NCBI GenBank assembly: GCA_028289195.1
Contig: JANQQR010000002.1
Location: 310,001-374,000, forward strand
DNA from: Phycisphaerales bacterium
Lineage (GTDB): Bacteria > Planctomycetota > Phycisphaerae > Phycisphaerales > UBA1924
Length of the DNA: 64,000 nucleotides
Direction: 5' to 3'
Made by a program: the position numbers and the translations under genes. Numbering within the stretch: position 1 is the first letter of the stretch; the number at the start of each line of letters is the position of its first letter. Positions 36,313 to 45,460 of this stretch are shown here, piece after piece. The notes under the pieces were generated by a model. That model saw nothing but the letters and a program-made list of their open reading frames with translations. It made no database searches and was not told the DNA's origin.

Positions 36313-36921
36313 ATGACCCCGCTGAAGCCCATCTCGACCCGTCTCCGCATGCCCGTTCTCTTGGTCGCGATCCTGAGCGTCGGCGCTGTCTTCGGGCTGA
36401 ACGCGTGCGGCGCGAAGTCGATCGAGAATCGCAGCCCCCTTGGCGAGACGTTCCCGTCGGTCACCGGCAAGTCTCTCGAGAAAGAGACGGTCGATCTGCC
36501 CGAGGATCTCGCGGGTCGGCCGGCGATCCTGCTGGTGGGATACAAGCAGGGCGCGCAGTTTGACATCGATCGTTGGCTCATGGGTCTGATCCAGGCGGAG
36601 GTCAGCGTCCCCATCTACGAGATCCCCACGATCCCGGGCCTCGTGCCGACGCCCGTCAGCAAGTGGATCGACGATGGCATGCGCTCGGGGATCCCGGAGG
36701 AAGACTGGGGCGCCGTCGTGACGCTCTACCGGGGCCAGGCCAGGCCCGTCGCCGAGCTCACCGGGACCAAGAAAGGGCGCCTGACCCGCGTGCTCGTGCT
36801 CGATGACCGGGGAGAGATCGTCTGGTTCAGCGATCGGGGCTACTCGGCCCGCCAGGCGCTGGAGGTCGCGGCGCTCGCCGAGTCCCTGGCTCGAGAAGCG
36901 GCAATCAACGCCGACCGCTAG
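36313..36921 (+). CDS. Thioredoxin-like fold lipoprotein, function unknown
   Basis: The protein has 202 residues. A signal peptide ends at a Cys (LNACGAK), so lipidation is possible. The body (GETFPSVTGKSLEKETVDL..AILLVGYKQG, then LTRVLVLDDRGEIVWFSDRGY) has the beta strands of a thioredoxin-like/YtfJ or ATP10-like fold, but there is no CxxC. It lies 33 bp after the glycosylase gene. Confidence 0.6.
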   Translation: MTPLKPISTRLRMPVLLVAILSVGAVFGLNACGAKSIENRSPLGETFPSVTGKSLEKETVDLPEDLAGRPAILLVGYKQGAQFDIDRWLMGLIQAEVSVPIYEIPTIPGLVPTPVSKWIDDGMRSGIPEEDWGAVVTLYRGQARPVAELTGTKKGRLTRVLVLDDRGEIVWFSDRGYSARQALEVAALAESLAREAAINADR

Positions 36922-37017
36922 CGCCACGAGCGCAGTCCTACAATCTGGTCGGCACGCCGGGAGGCGTCTCGAATCCGCCTCTCGCTTTCAGCGCTTCAGG
37001 AGCGCAGGAGGCACGCG

Positions 37018-37536
37018 ATGGCGACCGGAGTCCCGAATTCGAACCCGCTCGACATCCTCATCGAGCACGACCGCTGGGCGACTCGGAACATCCTCGAGAC
37101 GTGCGCGCACCTCGCGGACGACGAGTTCCACCAGTCGTTCCAGATCGGGCCGGGTTCGCTCCACGACACCCTCTCGCACATCCTGGGCGCGCAGCGCGCT
37201 TGGACCGACGTGCTGTGCGAGCGCGACCCGATCCGGTTCAAGCTCGAAGAGGGCAAACGCTCGGTGCCCGCGCTCATCAAGCTGCACGACGACATCGCCG
37301 AGGGGTTCGAACTCGCGATCCACGACCACCCGTTCACCGACACGGTGAGCCCCGAGCGCGCCGGGCAGACGTTCACGTTCACGCGCGGCTCGATCCTGAC
37401 CCACGTCACGACGCACGGCATGCACCATCGCGCCCAGTGCCTCAACATGCTCCGGCAGCTGCGCGTCGACCCGCTGCCGCACAACTCGGTGGTCGAGTGG
37501 ATGCTCGCGACCGGCGCCGCGACGACGGGCGCGTGA
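37018..37536 (+). CDS. DinB family protein
   Basis: The protein has 172 residues. The helical-bundle motif NPLDILIEHDRWATRNIL, the helix GSLHDTLSHILGAQRAW and THGMHHRAQCLNML carry the three His expected for the DinB metal site (H near 25, 60 and 135-139). Such enzymes are thiol transferases or hydrolases in bacillithiol- or mycothiol-type pathways; here no target is known. GGAGG is 7 nt upstream of the ATG. Confidence 0.85.
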   Translation: MATGVPNSNPLDILIEHDRWATRNILETCAHLADDEFHQSFQIGPGSLHDTLSHILGAQRAWTDVLCERDPIRFKLEEGKRSVPALIKLHDDIAEGFELAIHDHPFTDTVSPERAGQTFTFTRGSILTHVTTHGMHHRAQCLNMLRQLRVDPLPHNSVVEWMLATGAATTGA

Positions 37537-37549
37537 GCTGGCGACCCCG

Positions 37550-37555
37550 TATACT
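37550..37555 (+). promoter_or_regulatory. -10 box for the thiC riboswitch transcript
   Basis: TATACT lies 17 nt before the riboswitch P1 stem. The -35 region is GC-rich and not convincing. Confidence 0.4.
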
Positions 37556-37571
37556 CGCTCTCGACACGATC

Positions 37572-37655
37572 TCGCACGGGGCGCCCCGGCCGGATGCCGG
37601 GGCTGAGACGCACCCGTTGAACCTGAACCGGGTCGTACCGGCGTAGGGAATGCGA
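37572..37655 (+). promoter_or_regulatory. TPP riboswitch (THI element)
   Basis: All conserved blocks are present in order: P1 (TCGCA with TGCGA), GGGGCGCC, CTGAGA at 37603-37608, ACCC, ACCTGAACCGGGT at 37621-37633, TACCGGCG and GTAGGGAA. It lies ~100 nt upstream of thiC and senses thiamine pyrophosphate. The expression platform downstream is GC-rich and cannot be assigned with confidence. Confidence 0.95.
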
Positions 37656-37753
37656 TCGCCGGCGGCGCCCATCCGGGCCCGCCGCGCTTCTCATCCACCC
37701 GGCCGAGCCGCCCCGGCGCCACTGATGAGCGCCGAGAAAGGCACAGCCACTCC

Positions 37754-39700
37754 ATGTCCACAATCCAGACCACCGATGTTGCTCGCCCCGAGGGCGATGC
37801 CGCGCCGAACCCGACCTTGTCGCAGAAGTGGGCCGCGCCGATCCCCGGCGCGCACAACCCCGCGACCCTTCGCGAGGGTACGACGCCGGGCTCGTTCGCC
37901 CGCCCGGCGGACATCGGCGGCCCGCTCATGTTCGCGTCGCCCGACACGCCCGGCATGCCTGCGCCGAGCGACAAGACCGCTTGGGACTTCCTGCCCGACG
38001 GATGGACAACCGGCCACGCGTCGGACGGTTCAGCTGTTTCCGAGGCTCCGGCCCCGTTTGCCGCCGGCGCCACCGAGGTCGCGTTCCGGGAGGCGACGGG
38101 CGCCGTTCGTCGCGTCTCGTTCCCCGCGGGTTTCGAACCGATCACGCAGCTGGAGCACGCCCGCGTCGGCACCATCACGCCCCAGATGCGCCGCGTCGCG
38201 GAGCGCGAGCCCCATCTGACACCCGAGCAGGTGCGCGACGAGGTCGGAGCCGGGCGCCTGATCATCCCGGCGAACACCACCCACCTGCGCTACAACCTCG
38301 ACCCGATGGCGATCGGCAGGGCGAGCAAGACGAAGATCAACGCCAACATGGGCGCCTCGCCCGTCTCCAGCGGCACCGATGAGGAAGTCGAGAAGCTCCG
38401 CTGGGCGGAGAAGTGGGGGGCGGACACCGTGATGGATCTGTCCACCGGCGGCGACCTCGACGCCTGCCGCGAGGCGATCATCCAGAACTCGACGGTGCCG
38501 ATCGGCACGGTGCCCATCTACTCGATGATCATCGGCAAGCGCATCGAGGACCTCGATCGCGAGACGATCCTCGAGACCTGCCGCAAGCAGGCGGCCCAGG
38601 GCGTGGACTACTTCACGATCCACGCCGGCGTGAAGCGCGCCCACCTCAAGCACATCAAGAACCGCCTCATCGGCATCGTCTCGCGCGGCGGCTCGCTGCT
38701 GGCCAAATGGATGCTCGTCCACAACGATGAGAACCCGATGTACACGCATTTCGAAGAGATCTGCGACATCATGCGCGCCCACGATGTCTCGTTCAGCCTC
38801 GGCGACGGCCTCCGCCCGGGTGGCCTCGCCGACGCGACCGACGAGGCGCAGCTCTCCGAGCTCGAGACGATCGCCGAGCTCACCGAGCGGGCGTGGCGCA
38901 AGGGCTGCCAGGTCATGGTTGAGGGCCCGGGCCACGTGCCCTTCGACCAGATCGAGTTCAATATGAAGCTCCAGCGCCGCCTGTGCCACGGCGCGCCGTT
39001 CTACGTGCTCGGCCCCCTGGTCACCGACATGTTCCCGGGTTACGACCACATCACCAGCTGCATCGGCGCGACGTCCGCGGGCTTCCACGGCGCCGCGATG
39101 CTCTGCTACGTCACGCCCAAGGAGCACCTCGGGCTGCCCAAGAAGGACGACGTCAAGCAGGGCTGCATCGCCTACAAGATCGCCGCCCACTCGGCCGACA
39201 TCGCCCTGGGCATCCCCCACACGCGCGATCGCGACGACGCTCTGACCAAGGCCCGTGCCGCGCTGAACTGGCAGAAGCACTTCGATCTCAGCTTCGACCC
39301 CGACACCGCCCGCGCCCTCCACGACGAGGACCTCGACGTGGACACCGACTTCTGCGCCATGTGCGGCCACGACTGGTGCTCGGTGCGCATCAGCAAGGAG
39401 ATCCAGGAGTTCGCCTCCGGAAACGCCGAGGGCTTCGAGCGGGGCAAGCCCGTCAAGTCCGCTGCGTTGACCGCGGAGCAGCAGCAGATCCTCGAGAGCC
39501 GCGGCGTGCTCTCACCCGACGAGATCCACAAGCTCGCGGCCAAGACCAAGAAGACCATCGGCGCCGACGACGATGGCAAGGCCGCGTGCCACTCGGACTA
39601 CGTCGACCCCGACGAGGCGAAGCGCATCCAGGAGGAGAAGCTGGTCCCGCTGAACACCGCTCCGGCGCACAACGTGCCGAGCCACGACAGCGTGATTTAG
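37754..39700 (+). CDS. thiC: Phosphomethylpyrimidine synthase ThiC
   Basis: The protein has 648 residues. The N-terminal ThiC-associated domain ([18 protein letters not shown]) is present, then the TIM-barrel radical-SAM core ([56 protein letters not shown]). The C-terminal CX2CX4C cluster CAMCGHDWC binds 4Fe-4S. It converts aminoimidazole ribotide to HMP-P in thiamine synthesis. It is preceded by a TPP riboswitch. Confidence 0.97.
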   Translation: MSTIQTTDVARPEGDAAPNPTLSQKWAAPIPGAHNPATLREGTTPGSFARPADIGGPLMFASPDTPGMPAPSDKTAWDFLPDGWTTGHASDGSAVSEAPAPFAAGATEVAFREATGAVRRVSFPAGFEPITQLEHARVGTITPQMRRVAEREPHLTPEQVRDEVGAGRLIIPANTTHLRYNLDPMAIGRASKTKINANMGASPVSSGTDEEVEKLRWAEKWGADTVMDLSTGGDLDACREAIIQNSTVPIGTVPIYSMIIGKRIEDLDRETILETCRKQAAQGVDYFTIHAGVKRAHLKHIKNRLIGIVSRGGSLLAKWMLVHNDENPMYTHFEEICDIMRAHDVSFSLGDGLRPGGLADATDEAQLSELETIAELTERAWRKGCQVMVEGPGHVPFDQIEFNMKLQRRLCHGAPFYVLGPLVTDMFPGYDHITSCIGATSAGFHGAAMLCYVTPKEHLGLPKKDDVKQGCIAYKIAAHSADIALGIPHTRDRDDALTKARAALNWQKHFDLSFDPDTARALHDEDLDVDTDFCAMCGHDWCSVRISKEIQEFASGNAEGFERGKPVKSAALTAEQQQILESRGVLSPDEIHKLAAKTKKTIGADDDGKAACHSDYVDPDEAKRIQEEKLVPLNTAPAHNVPSHDSVI

Positions 39701-39822
39701 GTTTCCGTCGATTGAGTGTGGTTCTGAATGGCAGGGTCGTTCGGCGCGATGCGTGACCGAGAGGCCCGGACTGCTCACTCGCCGCGAGCATCCACTCGGT
39801 CCTCAACCGCGAATGCTCTGGC

Positions 39823-40497
39823 ATGACCGGTGAAGGATCCAGTCCGGACGGCGGTGCGCGTCCTCTGCACTCGCTCAGGCGGGACTACGAGAGCGCCCCG
39901 TTCGATGAGACGGACCTCAGCGACGATCCCATCGACCAGTTCTCGCGGTGGTTTGACGAGGCGCGGGCGGCTTCGATCATGGAACCGAACGCCATGACGA
40001 TCGCGACCGTCGACGAGCACGGGCGTCCGGATGCCCGCATCGTGCTGCTCAAGGAATTCCGTCCCGAGGGGTTCGTGTTCTTCACCAACTACGATTCCAC
40101 CAAGGGGCGTCAGCTCGAAGCGCAGGGCGACGCGGCGTTGGTGTTCTACTGGGATGTGCTCGAGCGACAGGTCCGCGTGACCGGGCGGGTCGAGCGGATC
40201 TCGCCGGAAGAGAGTTCCCAGTACTTCGCATCGAGACCCGTGAAGAGCCAGATCGGCGCGATCGCCAGCCCGCAGTCTCGCGTGATGGAAGGGCGCGCGG
40301 AGCTCGAAGAGATGTTCCGGCGTGTTTCGGCGCGGTTCGAGACGAGCGCCGAGCTGGAACGACCCGGTTCCTGGGGGGGCTATCTCGTGCGTCCCAGAAC
40401 CGTCGAGTTCTGGCAAGGCCGACGCTCGCGCCTGCACGACCGGCTCCGCTACCTGCACGCAGGCGGCGAGTGGCTTATTGAACGCCTTGCTCCCTGA
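39823..40497 (+). CDS. pdxH: Pyridoxamine 5'-phosphate oxidase
   Basis: The protein has 224 residues. Motifs: LRRDYESAPFDETDL, PNAMTIATVDEHGRPDARIVLLKEF, FFTNYDSTKGRQL, VRVTGRVERISPEES, SRPVKSQIGA, and the C-terminal EFWQGRRSRLHDRLRY that binds FMN and PLP. It makes PLP from PMP/PNP with FMN. It follows thiC by 122 bp; I see no shared regulatory element. Confidence 0.95.
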   Translation: MTGEGSSPDGGARPLHSLRRDYESAPFDETDLSDDPIDQFSRWFDEARAASIMEPNAMTIATVDEHGRPDARIVLLKEFRPEGFVFFTNYDSTKGRQLEAQGDAALVFYWDVLERQVRVTGRVERISPEESSQYFASRPVKSQIGAIASPQSRVMEGRAELEEMFRRVSARFETSAELERPGSWGGYLVRPRTVEFWQGRRSRLHDRLRYLHAGGEWLIERLAP

Positions 40498-40779
40498 TTC
40501 GCGTGAGTGGTCCGTCCGTCAATCGACCGCCGGTTGGTGCGGTGCCCCGCACGTGACCCGCGTCAGTTCGATGCGATCGGCTGAATCCGCTCGGATCGGA
40601 CGCTGCACGGTTCGCGCTCGCGCACGTCCATAAAAGCGCTCGGCCGTCGGCGATTGTGGCTGCTTCGATCGGTGTCTGCGTTGTAAGCACGCGGCCGCAG
40701 AATTCTCGGGCGGGTATCTGCACGCATTGCGGCACGACGCTCCGGCATCCAACCCGCTCGAATTGTCGAATGCACCGGC

Positions 40780-41013
40780 ATGGGCGCAGCGAATCAAATC
40801 CCACCCGAGCGGCTCATCGACGCCACCGATGCCATCTTCGAGGCGTACGACGAGATCGGACTAATCTTCTTCTCACAGATGCCTTCGCAGTGGATGGGGC
40901 ATCCAGACCAGCCGGCCGCATTGTGCGAGTTCTCTCGATACGAGATCGAGGAGGCGGAGCGGTTCTTGCTGCGGATGGGGCTGCTCGAGCGGAACAGCCA
41001 GGGTGCGTGTTGA
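40780..41013 (+). CDS. Small hypothetical protein (77 aa)
   Basis: A short ORF with normal codon usage encodes a mostly helical, acidic protein (YDEIGLIFFSQMPSQWM, SRYEIEEAERFLLRMGLL). No domain is recognised and there is no good ribosome site. It lies between pdxH and the opposing pseudopilin gene. I see it as a possible gene only. Confidence 0.4.
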   Translation: MGAANQIPPERLIDATDAIFEAYDEIGLIFFSQMPSQWMGHPDQPAALCEFSRYEIEEAERFLLRMGLLERNSQGAC

Positions 41014-41037
41014 TCAGCCCGGTTCTTGGCGGCTGAA

Positions 41038-41937
41038 TCAGATCCCCGGCAGCGAGTAGTCCTCGCTCTTGGCACGCGGCGCCCAGCGCCGCATGTCCTG
41101 CATCTCTTCCCAAGACAGCGTCTCGGCGTGCCCGTCGAACATCGACGCCACGCTCTTGCCGAGGAATCGGAAGGCCACGAATCCCGTTTCGGCTGGGCGC
41201 GATGATTCGTTCGGACTGTCCAGGGACCAGATCCGATCGGTGAACGACGGCGGCTGGACGTGGAACGATCCGTCGAGCTGCGTGCCGTTGATCGGGTCGG
41301 TGCCGTAGCTGCTGGCGAAGACGATGAGCTTCGAGGCGTTGCCAACGTCGGCCTCGCGGCGCACATACCAGCGCTTGCCGAACGATTGCTCGACGCCGCG
41401 CCGCACGCGCTCGCTGTCGACGAATGCGTATCCGGTGCCGGCGTGCTGCTCGCCGGAGCCGCCCACGAACGCCTGGTTCAGGCCCATGCGTGGGGCGGCG
41501 CTCACGGCGTAGTCGAACTCGGCGCCGGGCTGGAAGAGATCCTCGATCTTGCTCGCGTCCCGGTAGAACACGCCGAGCTCGTTTCCCAGATACGGCATAA
41601 GGCGCCAGGGGTACCGCTGGGCAGGGAGTCCCGAGAGCGAATCGCCAGCGAAGTTCCGAGCGCTGACATCTCCCCGCCGGACCATCGACGAACTCGGGTA
41701 TCCCGGGAGCACGGTGCCCCGGTAGTCGCCCGAGTACATCCGGTGGGCCGCGATGAAGCTGCGGGCCGCAGAGAGTTCGCCGGTCACGATCGCGCACTTC
41801 CGCGCGTGGGAGAGAGCCGGTAGCAGGATCGAGATCAGCACCCCGATGATCGCCACCACCACGAGCAACTCGAGCAGGGTGAACGCCCCGCGTGAACGGG
41901 TGAGGAAGTCGGATTGGCACGGTCTAGTTGCTGTCAT
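41038..41937 (-). CDS. Pseudopilin-like protein
   Basis: The protein has 299 residues. The N-terminus SRGAFTLLELLVVVAIIGVLISILLPAL is a class III prepilin signal with the cleavage site before F and the Glu at +5. The body ends with the SMFDGHAETLSWEEMQDM segment, similar to the DGH motif of the pseudopilin at 11145. Its size and variable C-terminus suggest a planctomycete pseudopilin paralogue. A good promoter lies upstream. Confidence 0.85.
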   Translation of the reverse strand: MTATRPCQSDFLTRSRGAFTLLELLVVVAIIGVLISILLPALSHARKCAIVTGELSAARSFIAAHRMYSGDYRGTVLPGYPSSSMVRRGDVSARNFAGDSLSGLPAQRYPWRLMPYLGNELGVFYRDASKIEDLFQPGAEFDYAVSAAPRMGLNQAFVGGSGEQHAGTGYAFVDSERVRRGVEQSFGKRWYVRREADVGNASKLIVFASSYGTDPINGTQLDGSFHVQPPSFTDRIWSLDSPNESSRPAETGFVAFRFLGKSVASMFDGHAETLSWEEMQDMRRWAPRAKSEDYSLPGI

Positions 41938-41963
41938 GCAGAGAAAAATCCGGCTGGGCGAGA

Positions 41964-41992
41964 ATCCTACTCTAATTGAGATACACTCTCAA
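41964..41992 (-). promoter_or_regulatory. Promoter of the pseudopilin gene at 41937
   Basis: On the minus strand TTGAGA (41987-41992) and TAGGAT (41964-41969) are separated by 17 bp, 26 bp before the start codon. Confidence 0.6.
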
Positions 41993-41996
41993 CTAC

Positions 41997-42022
41997 GCCG
42001 GGGCCCATTTCTCGACCCCGGC
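41997..42022 (+). repeat. Hairpin in the 5' leader of the dockerin protein gene
   Basis: GCCGGGG/CCCCGGC (7 bp) closes a 12-nt loop, 20 nt before the ATG at 42043. It may affect mRNA stability or translation. Confidence 0.45.
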
Positions 42023-42042
42023 ATCGATTTGGAGAGAGCCAT

Positions 42043-43161
42043 ATGAGGATTCGGAGCGACCACCTCCTGGTTTCGCTGTTCATCGTCGGCGCCGGCATCG
42101 GTTCGGTGGCGCAGAGCGCCGGCGCGGGGACTCCAATCGAGGCGTCGTACGACACCCCAGCGATTGATCTCTGGAACTACCCCTTCAATTCGACGCGCGG
42201 TTTCAAGCCAGACGCTGACACGTTCTCGGCGCTCGGGCAGGAGCTCTTCCCGAATTGCCTCGGGAATGGTCAGGACTGCACGTTCGACCAGCGCGACAGC
42301 CAGACGCTCGTTGGGTTTGACACCGGGGCCGACATCCCGGCAGGGCTGAGCGTGTGCCAGTACGTGATCACGAGCGCTGCACTCGAGATCGCCACGGCAA
42401 CAGCCAACGCGTTCGTCTACGACTCCACCTACGACACGTGGGAGACGTACCTCGGCGGTGCAGAGGACGGCGACGGCCGCCCCGTCGAGTTGTACGGCGT
42501 GGGGTACCGCGGCACCGATTCCATGGGCACTCCCTGGAGCAGCGCGAACTACTTCGAGGGTACGTTCCAGAGTCCCGGGCCGCCGATCCTCCCCTCAGGC
42601 ACGCCGATGTCGGATGCTCGGTTCGTCTTTCCGACAGATTTCGCTGGCGGGATCGCAAGAGACATCTCCAACAACGTGCGCGACATGTTCGATCCGTCTC
42701 CGTTTGCAATCGGCCAGGCGGCAGGTGTATCGCCGGGGGCCCTCGTGCCGGTCGACACGCAGTTCACGTTCACGCTCGACGTGCAGAATCCGGACGTTCA
42801 GAACTACCTGGCCGAAAACCTCCGCGACGGTCGGATCCGGCTGATGCTCTCGTCCCTCCAGCCGGCGGTCAGCGACGGAGGGCCCGGGTCGGGGGCGTTC
42901 GCGAGTTGGATCTGCAAGGAGGCCTCATTCAGCGAGGGGTTCCACGCCCGATTCGCGATTACGGTCGAACTCCTGCCGCCTTCGGACGCCAATGGCGACG
43001 GCGCGGTGAACTTCGCGGACGTCACGTCGGTCCTGGCAAACTGGCTGAACTCGGGCGCTCCCGGGATCCTTGGCGACGCCGACTGCAACGGCTCGGTGGA
43101 ATTCGGCGACGTGACGGCCGTGCTGTCCGATTGGCTCGCCAGCGCACCGATGGCTCCGTAG
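42043..43161 (+). CDS. Secreted protein with dockerin-type C-terminus, unknown function
   Basis: The protein has 372 residues. A signal peptide ends near residue 28 (SAGAGTPIEA). The central ~270 residues form a beta-rich domain with several Cys (CLGNGQDC), reminiscent of a jellyroll or CBM-like fold, but unassigned. The last ~65 residues hold two dockerin-like repeats (SDANGDGAVNFADVTSVL and GDADCNGSVEFGDVTAVL). GGAGAGAG precedes the ATG. Confidence 0.8.
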   Translation: MRIRSDHLLVSLFIVGAGIGSVAQSAGAGTPIEASYDTPAIDLWNYPFNSTRGFKPDADTFSALGQELFPNCLGNGQDCTFDQRDSQTLVGFDTGADIPAGLSVCQYVITSAALEIATATANAFVYDSTYDTWETYLGGAEDGDGRPVELYGVGYRGTDSMGTPWSSANYFEGTFQSPGPPILPSGTPMSDARFVFPTDFAGGIARDISNNVRDMFDPSPFAIGQAAGVSPGALVPVDTQFTFTLDVQNPDVQNYLAENLRDGRIRLMLSSLQPAVSDGGPGSGAFASWICKEASFSEGFHARFAITVELLPPSDANGDGAVNFADVTSVLANWLNSGAPGILGDADCNGSVEFGDVTAVLSDWLASAPMAP

Positions 43162-43165
43162 GTCG

Positions 43166-43813
43166 TCAGCGGATCACGAGCAGCCGGAACGAGCCCTGCT
43201 CGACCACCACATCGAACTCGCGGAGCACGAGCCCGTCCCGCAGCGCGGTGGGCGCGCGCAAGCGGAACGCGTTGTCGCCCAGGCTTTCCAGAAAGACGCC
43301 CGGAGTCTGCTCACCCATGGGGATGGTCGCGAACAGCGCGCCGATGTCCTCGCGGTGCGCCTTGAGCCACTCGAGCGCGTCGATCGGATCGAGCCCCCGC
43401 ACGCGGTACTCGCGCTTGGTCCGGTCCGAGAGCACCTGATCGACGAGCAGTTCGTCTTCGCCCCGGGCGAGGGTCTGGGTCAGGTGGTACATCACATGAC
43501 TCGGGGACTTGGACACGAGCCGGATGCTGCCGTCGGCAGCGGCGAGCCGGAGCGGCGAACCATCGATCTGTTCGTACTGCTCCGCGTCGCCCACCGACGA
43601 TCCCGGCGTCGACTGGTATTCGGCGAGCAATTGCTCCCAGTCCTGGCCCTGGCCTTCCGGTGGTTCCTCGGCCCGGATGCCGCCCTGCGCGCCCGGGATG
43701 TCCTGGAGGATGTCGTTGGAGCGCACCACTCGCTGCTCGCTGCATGCGCCAGCCACAGCCGCGCTCGTGAGGGCGATGGCGAACTTCACGATTGCAGGGC
43801 GAGCGGGCACCAC
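43166..43813 (-). CDS. Secreted hypothetical protein (possible lipoprotein)
   Basis: The protein has 215 residues, beginning with GTG at 43813, 7 nt after the preceding stop. A signal segment ends AGACSEQ, where Cys could be lipidated. A Glu/Gln-rich linker is followed by an alpha/beta domain (LFATIPMGEQTPGVFLESLGDNAFRL) of unknown type. It probably shares a transcript with the DinB-like gene. Confidence 0.55.
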   Translation of the reverse strand: MVPARPAIVKFAIALTSAAVAGACSEQRVVRSNDILQDIPGAQGGIRAEEPPEGQGQDWEQLLAEYQSTPGSSVGDAEQYEQIDGSPLRLAAADGSIRLVSKSPSHVMYHLTQTLARGEDELLVDQVLSDRTKREYRVRGLDPIDALEWLKAHREDIGALFATIPMGEQTPGVFLESLGDNAFRLRAPTALRDGLVLREFDVVVEQGSFRLLVIR

Positions 43814-43820
43814 GGAGGGG

Positions 43821-44417
43821 TTACGCCCCCGAGCCGTCGCCGGATGCGGCCGGCGCTCCGCCGACCATCAGATCGAGCTTGCGCGACAGGTACCAGGCGT
43901 GGTGCTCGAGGTGCCACGTCACCCGTGCCAAGACATCTCGCAGACGAATCTCCCCGTCTTCGGGGTGGAGACCCGTGCGGGCGAGGTCATCGCCGTTCAG
44001 GGAACGGAGCCAGTCCGTCGTCCAGAGCCTGAGCGTGTGGACGACCGCCACGGATCCCGCGATCGGGCGGTCGCTCCCGCCGTTCTCCCCCGCGTAGAGC
44101 GTGCTGTCGATCCAGGCGTTCTCGTCCCAGACCGCGAGCACCGGGCGGTCCTCGGCGACGATCCGGCGCATGCGCCATACCAGCATCATCTCGGCGTCGG
44201 CGAGATGGCCGATCAGGATGCGGCACGACCAGCGTCCGACGCCGGCGTCGGCGCGAAAGCACGTGTCCTGCTGGTCATCGGTCAGTTGGAGGACACGGGG
44301 GTCCAGCCCGTGCACACCGGAGGCGTAGCGCGAGAGCAGGTCCGCGTCGGGAAGCTCGAGCACTTCACGCTCGATGGACGGGGCGTCGAGCGACGCGATT
44401 TCGGCGGGTGTCGGCAT
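43821..44417 (-). CDS. DinB-superfamily protein (YfiT-like)
   Basis: The protein has 198 residues. It contains the IGHLADAEMMLVWRMRR helix and TWHLEHHAWYLSRKL, the His pattern of the DinB/YfiT metal-binding bundle. It is the second DinB-type protein of the window (the other is at 37018). TAGACT lies exactly 6 nt before the ATG (44424-44429), and no Shine-Dalgarno is present. Confidence 0.75.
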   Translation of the reverse strand: MPTPAEIASLDAPSIEREVLELPDADLLSRYASGVHGLDPRVLQLTDDQQDTCFRADAGVGRWSCRILIGHLADAEMMLVWRMRRIVAEDRPVLAVWDENAWIDSTLYAGENGGSDRPIAGSVAVVHTLRLWTTDWLRSLNGDDLARTGLHPEDGEIRLRDVLARVTWHLEHHAWYLSRKLDLMVGGAPAASGDGSGA

Positions 44418-44486
44418 CCGCCGAGTCTAGACGTGTTCTCACCTGCCGGCCGCGACGGGCGGCCCCGGGCCCGCTACCCTCTCGGC

Positions 44487-44840
44487 GTGACCACTTCATC
44501 GACATTCGTGCAGGTTCAGGTCGAAGGCGGCATCGCAGAGGCCCGCATCCTCGTCAACTCCGTTGGCGAGCGCGAAGCCGGCGTGCTCAAGGACGAGCTC
44601 ATAGACGCGGCCCGCAAGGGAGCCGGTCGGCTTGTGCTCGACATGAGCGAGGTCAAGGTGCTCGGCTCCGTCGGGCTCGGCATGATGGTGACTGTGACCA
44701 ACGAGTGTCGCGGCCTCGGCGGCGCGCTTGTCGTCTTCGGGATCAGCGAGCCGCTGCTCCAGATGATCAAGCTCACCAAGCTCGACAAGTTCCTGAAGAT
44801 CAAGAAGGATCGCGCCGCGGCGATCAAAGCGGCGTCGTGA
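44487..44840 (+). CDS. STAS domain anti-sigma-factor antagonist
   Basis: The protein has 117 residues from a GTG that has no Shine-Dalgarno; TACCCT sits exactly 6 nt upstream (44475-44480). The STAS core LVLDMSEVKVLGSVGLGMMVTV carries the Ser that is phosphorylated in SpoIIAA-like proteins. It normally acts with an HATPase_c anti-sigma kinase or phosphatase that is absent here. Its TGA overlaps the purN ATG by 1 nt. Confidence 0.88.
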   Translation: MTTSSTFVQVQVEGGIAEARILVNSVGEREAGVLKDELIDAARKGAGRLVLDMSEVKVLGSVGLGMMVTVTNECRGLGGALVVFGISEPLLQMIKLTKLDKFLKIKKDRAAAIKAAS

Positions 44841-45460
44841 TGGCGTCCCCCGCGGGCCCGCGACCGACCAGGCTCGCCGTGATGCTCTCTGGGGGAGGGC
44901 GGACCCTGCTCAACATCATTGATGCGATCGATCGAGGCGAACTCCCCGCCGAGATCGTGCTCGTCATCGCGTCCAAGACCTGCGCGGGGGCGGAGAGGGC
45001 GCAGGCCCGGGGCCTGCCCGTGCTCGTCGTAGAGGGCGAGATCCCCCGCGAGACGCTCGGCCGGATCCTGCGCGACCACGGGGCGGAGTGGGTGGCGCTC
45101 GCGGGATACGTGAAACTGGTGCGCATCCCGGAGGGGTTCGAGGGACGGATCGTCAACATCCATCCGGCGCTCCTTCCCGACTTCGGCGGCAAGGGCTTCT
45201 ACGGAGGGCGCGTGCACCGAGCTGTCCTCGAATCCGGGGTCAGCCAGAGCGGGTGTTCGGTCCACATCGCCGACGAGGAATTCGATCACGGGCCCGTCCT
45301 GGCCCAGGCCCGATGCCCGGTCGAGGCCGGTGATACCCCCGAGTCGCTGGCAGCTCGGGTGTTCGAACTCGAGACCTCGCTCTACCCACGCGTTCTCGCC
45401 GACCTGTTCGCCGGTCGGCTGCAGCCCGAGGCCGAGGCGCCACGAACAGAACCCCGATGA
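44840..45460 (+). CDS. purN: Phosphoribosylglycinamide formyltransferase
   Basis: The protein has 206 residues. Motifs: AVMLSGGGRTLLNIIDA, VNIHPALLPDFGGKGFYGGRVHRAVL with catalytic Asn and His, and SGCSVHIADEEFDHGPVLAQ. It transfers a formyl group from 10-formyl-THF in purine synthesis. Start and stop overlap the neighbouring genes (TGATG before, ATGA after), implying translational coupling. Confidence 0.93.
   Translation: MASPAGPRPTRLAVMLSGGGRTLLNIIDAIDRGELPAEIVLVIASKTCAGAERAQARGLPVLVVEGEIPRETLGRILRDHGAEWVALAGYVKLVRIPEGFEGRIVNIHPALLPDFGGKGFYGGRVHRAVLESGVSQSGCSVHIADEEFDHGPVLAQARCPVEAGDTPESLAARVFELETSLYPRVLADLFAGRLQPEAEAPRTEPR

Noticed and set aside
43509..44486. N-terminal extension of the STAS protein
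   Set aside because: It is antisense to two real genes and has no domain. The GTG at 44487 starts the STAS domain.
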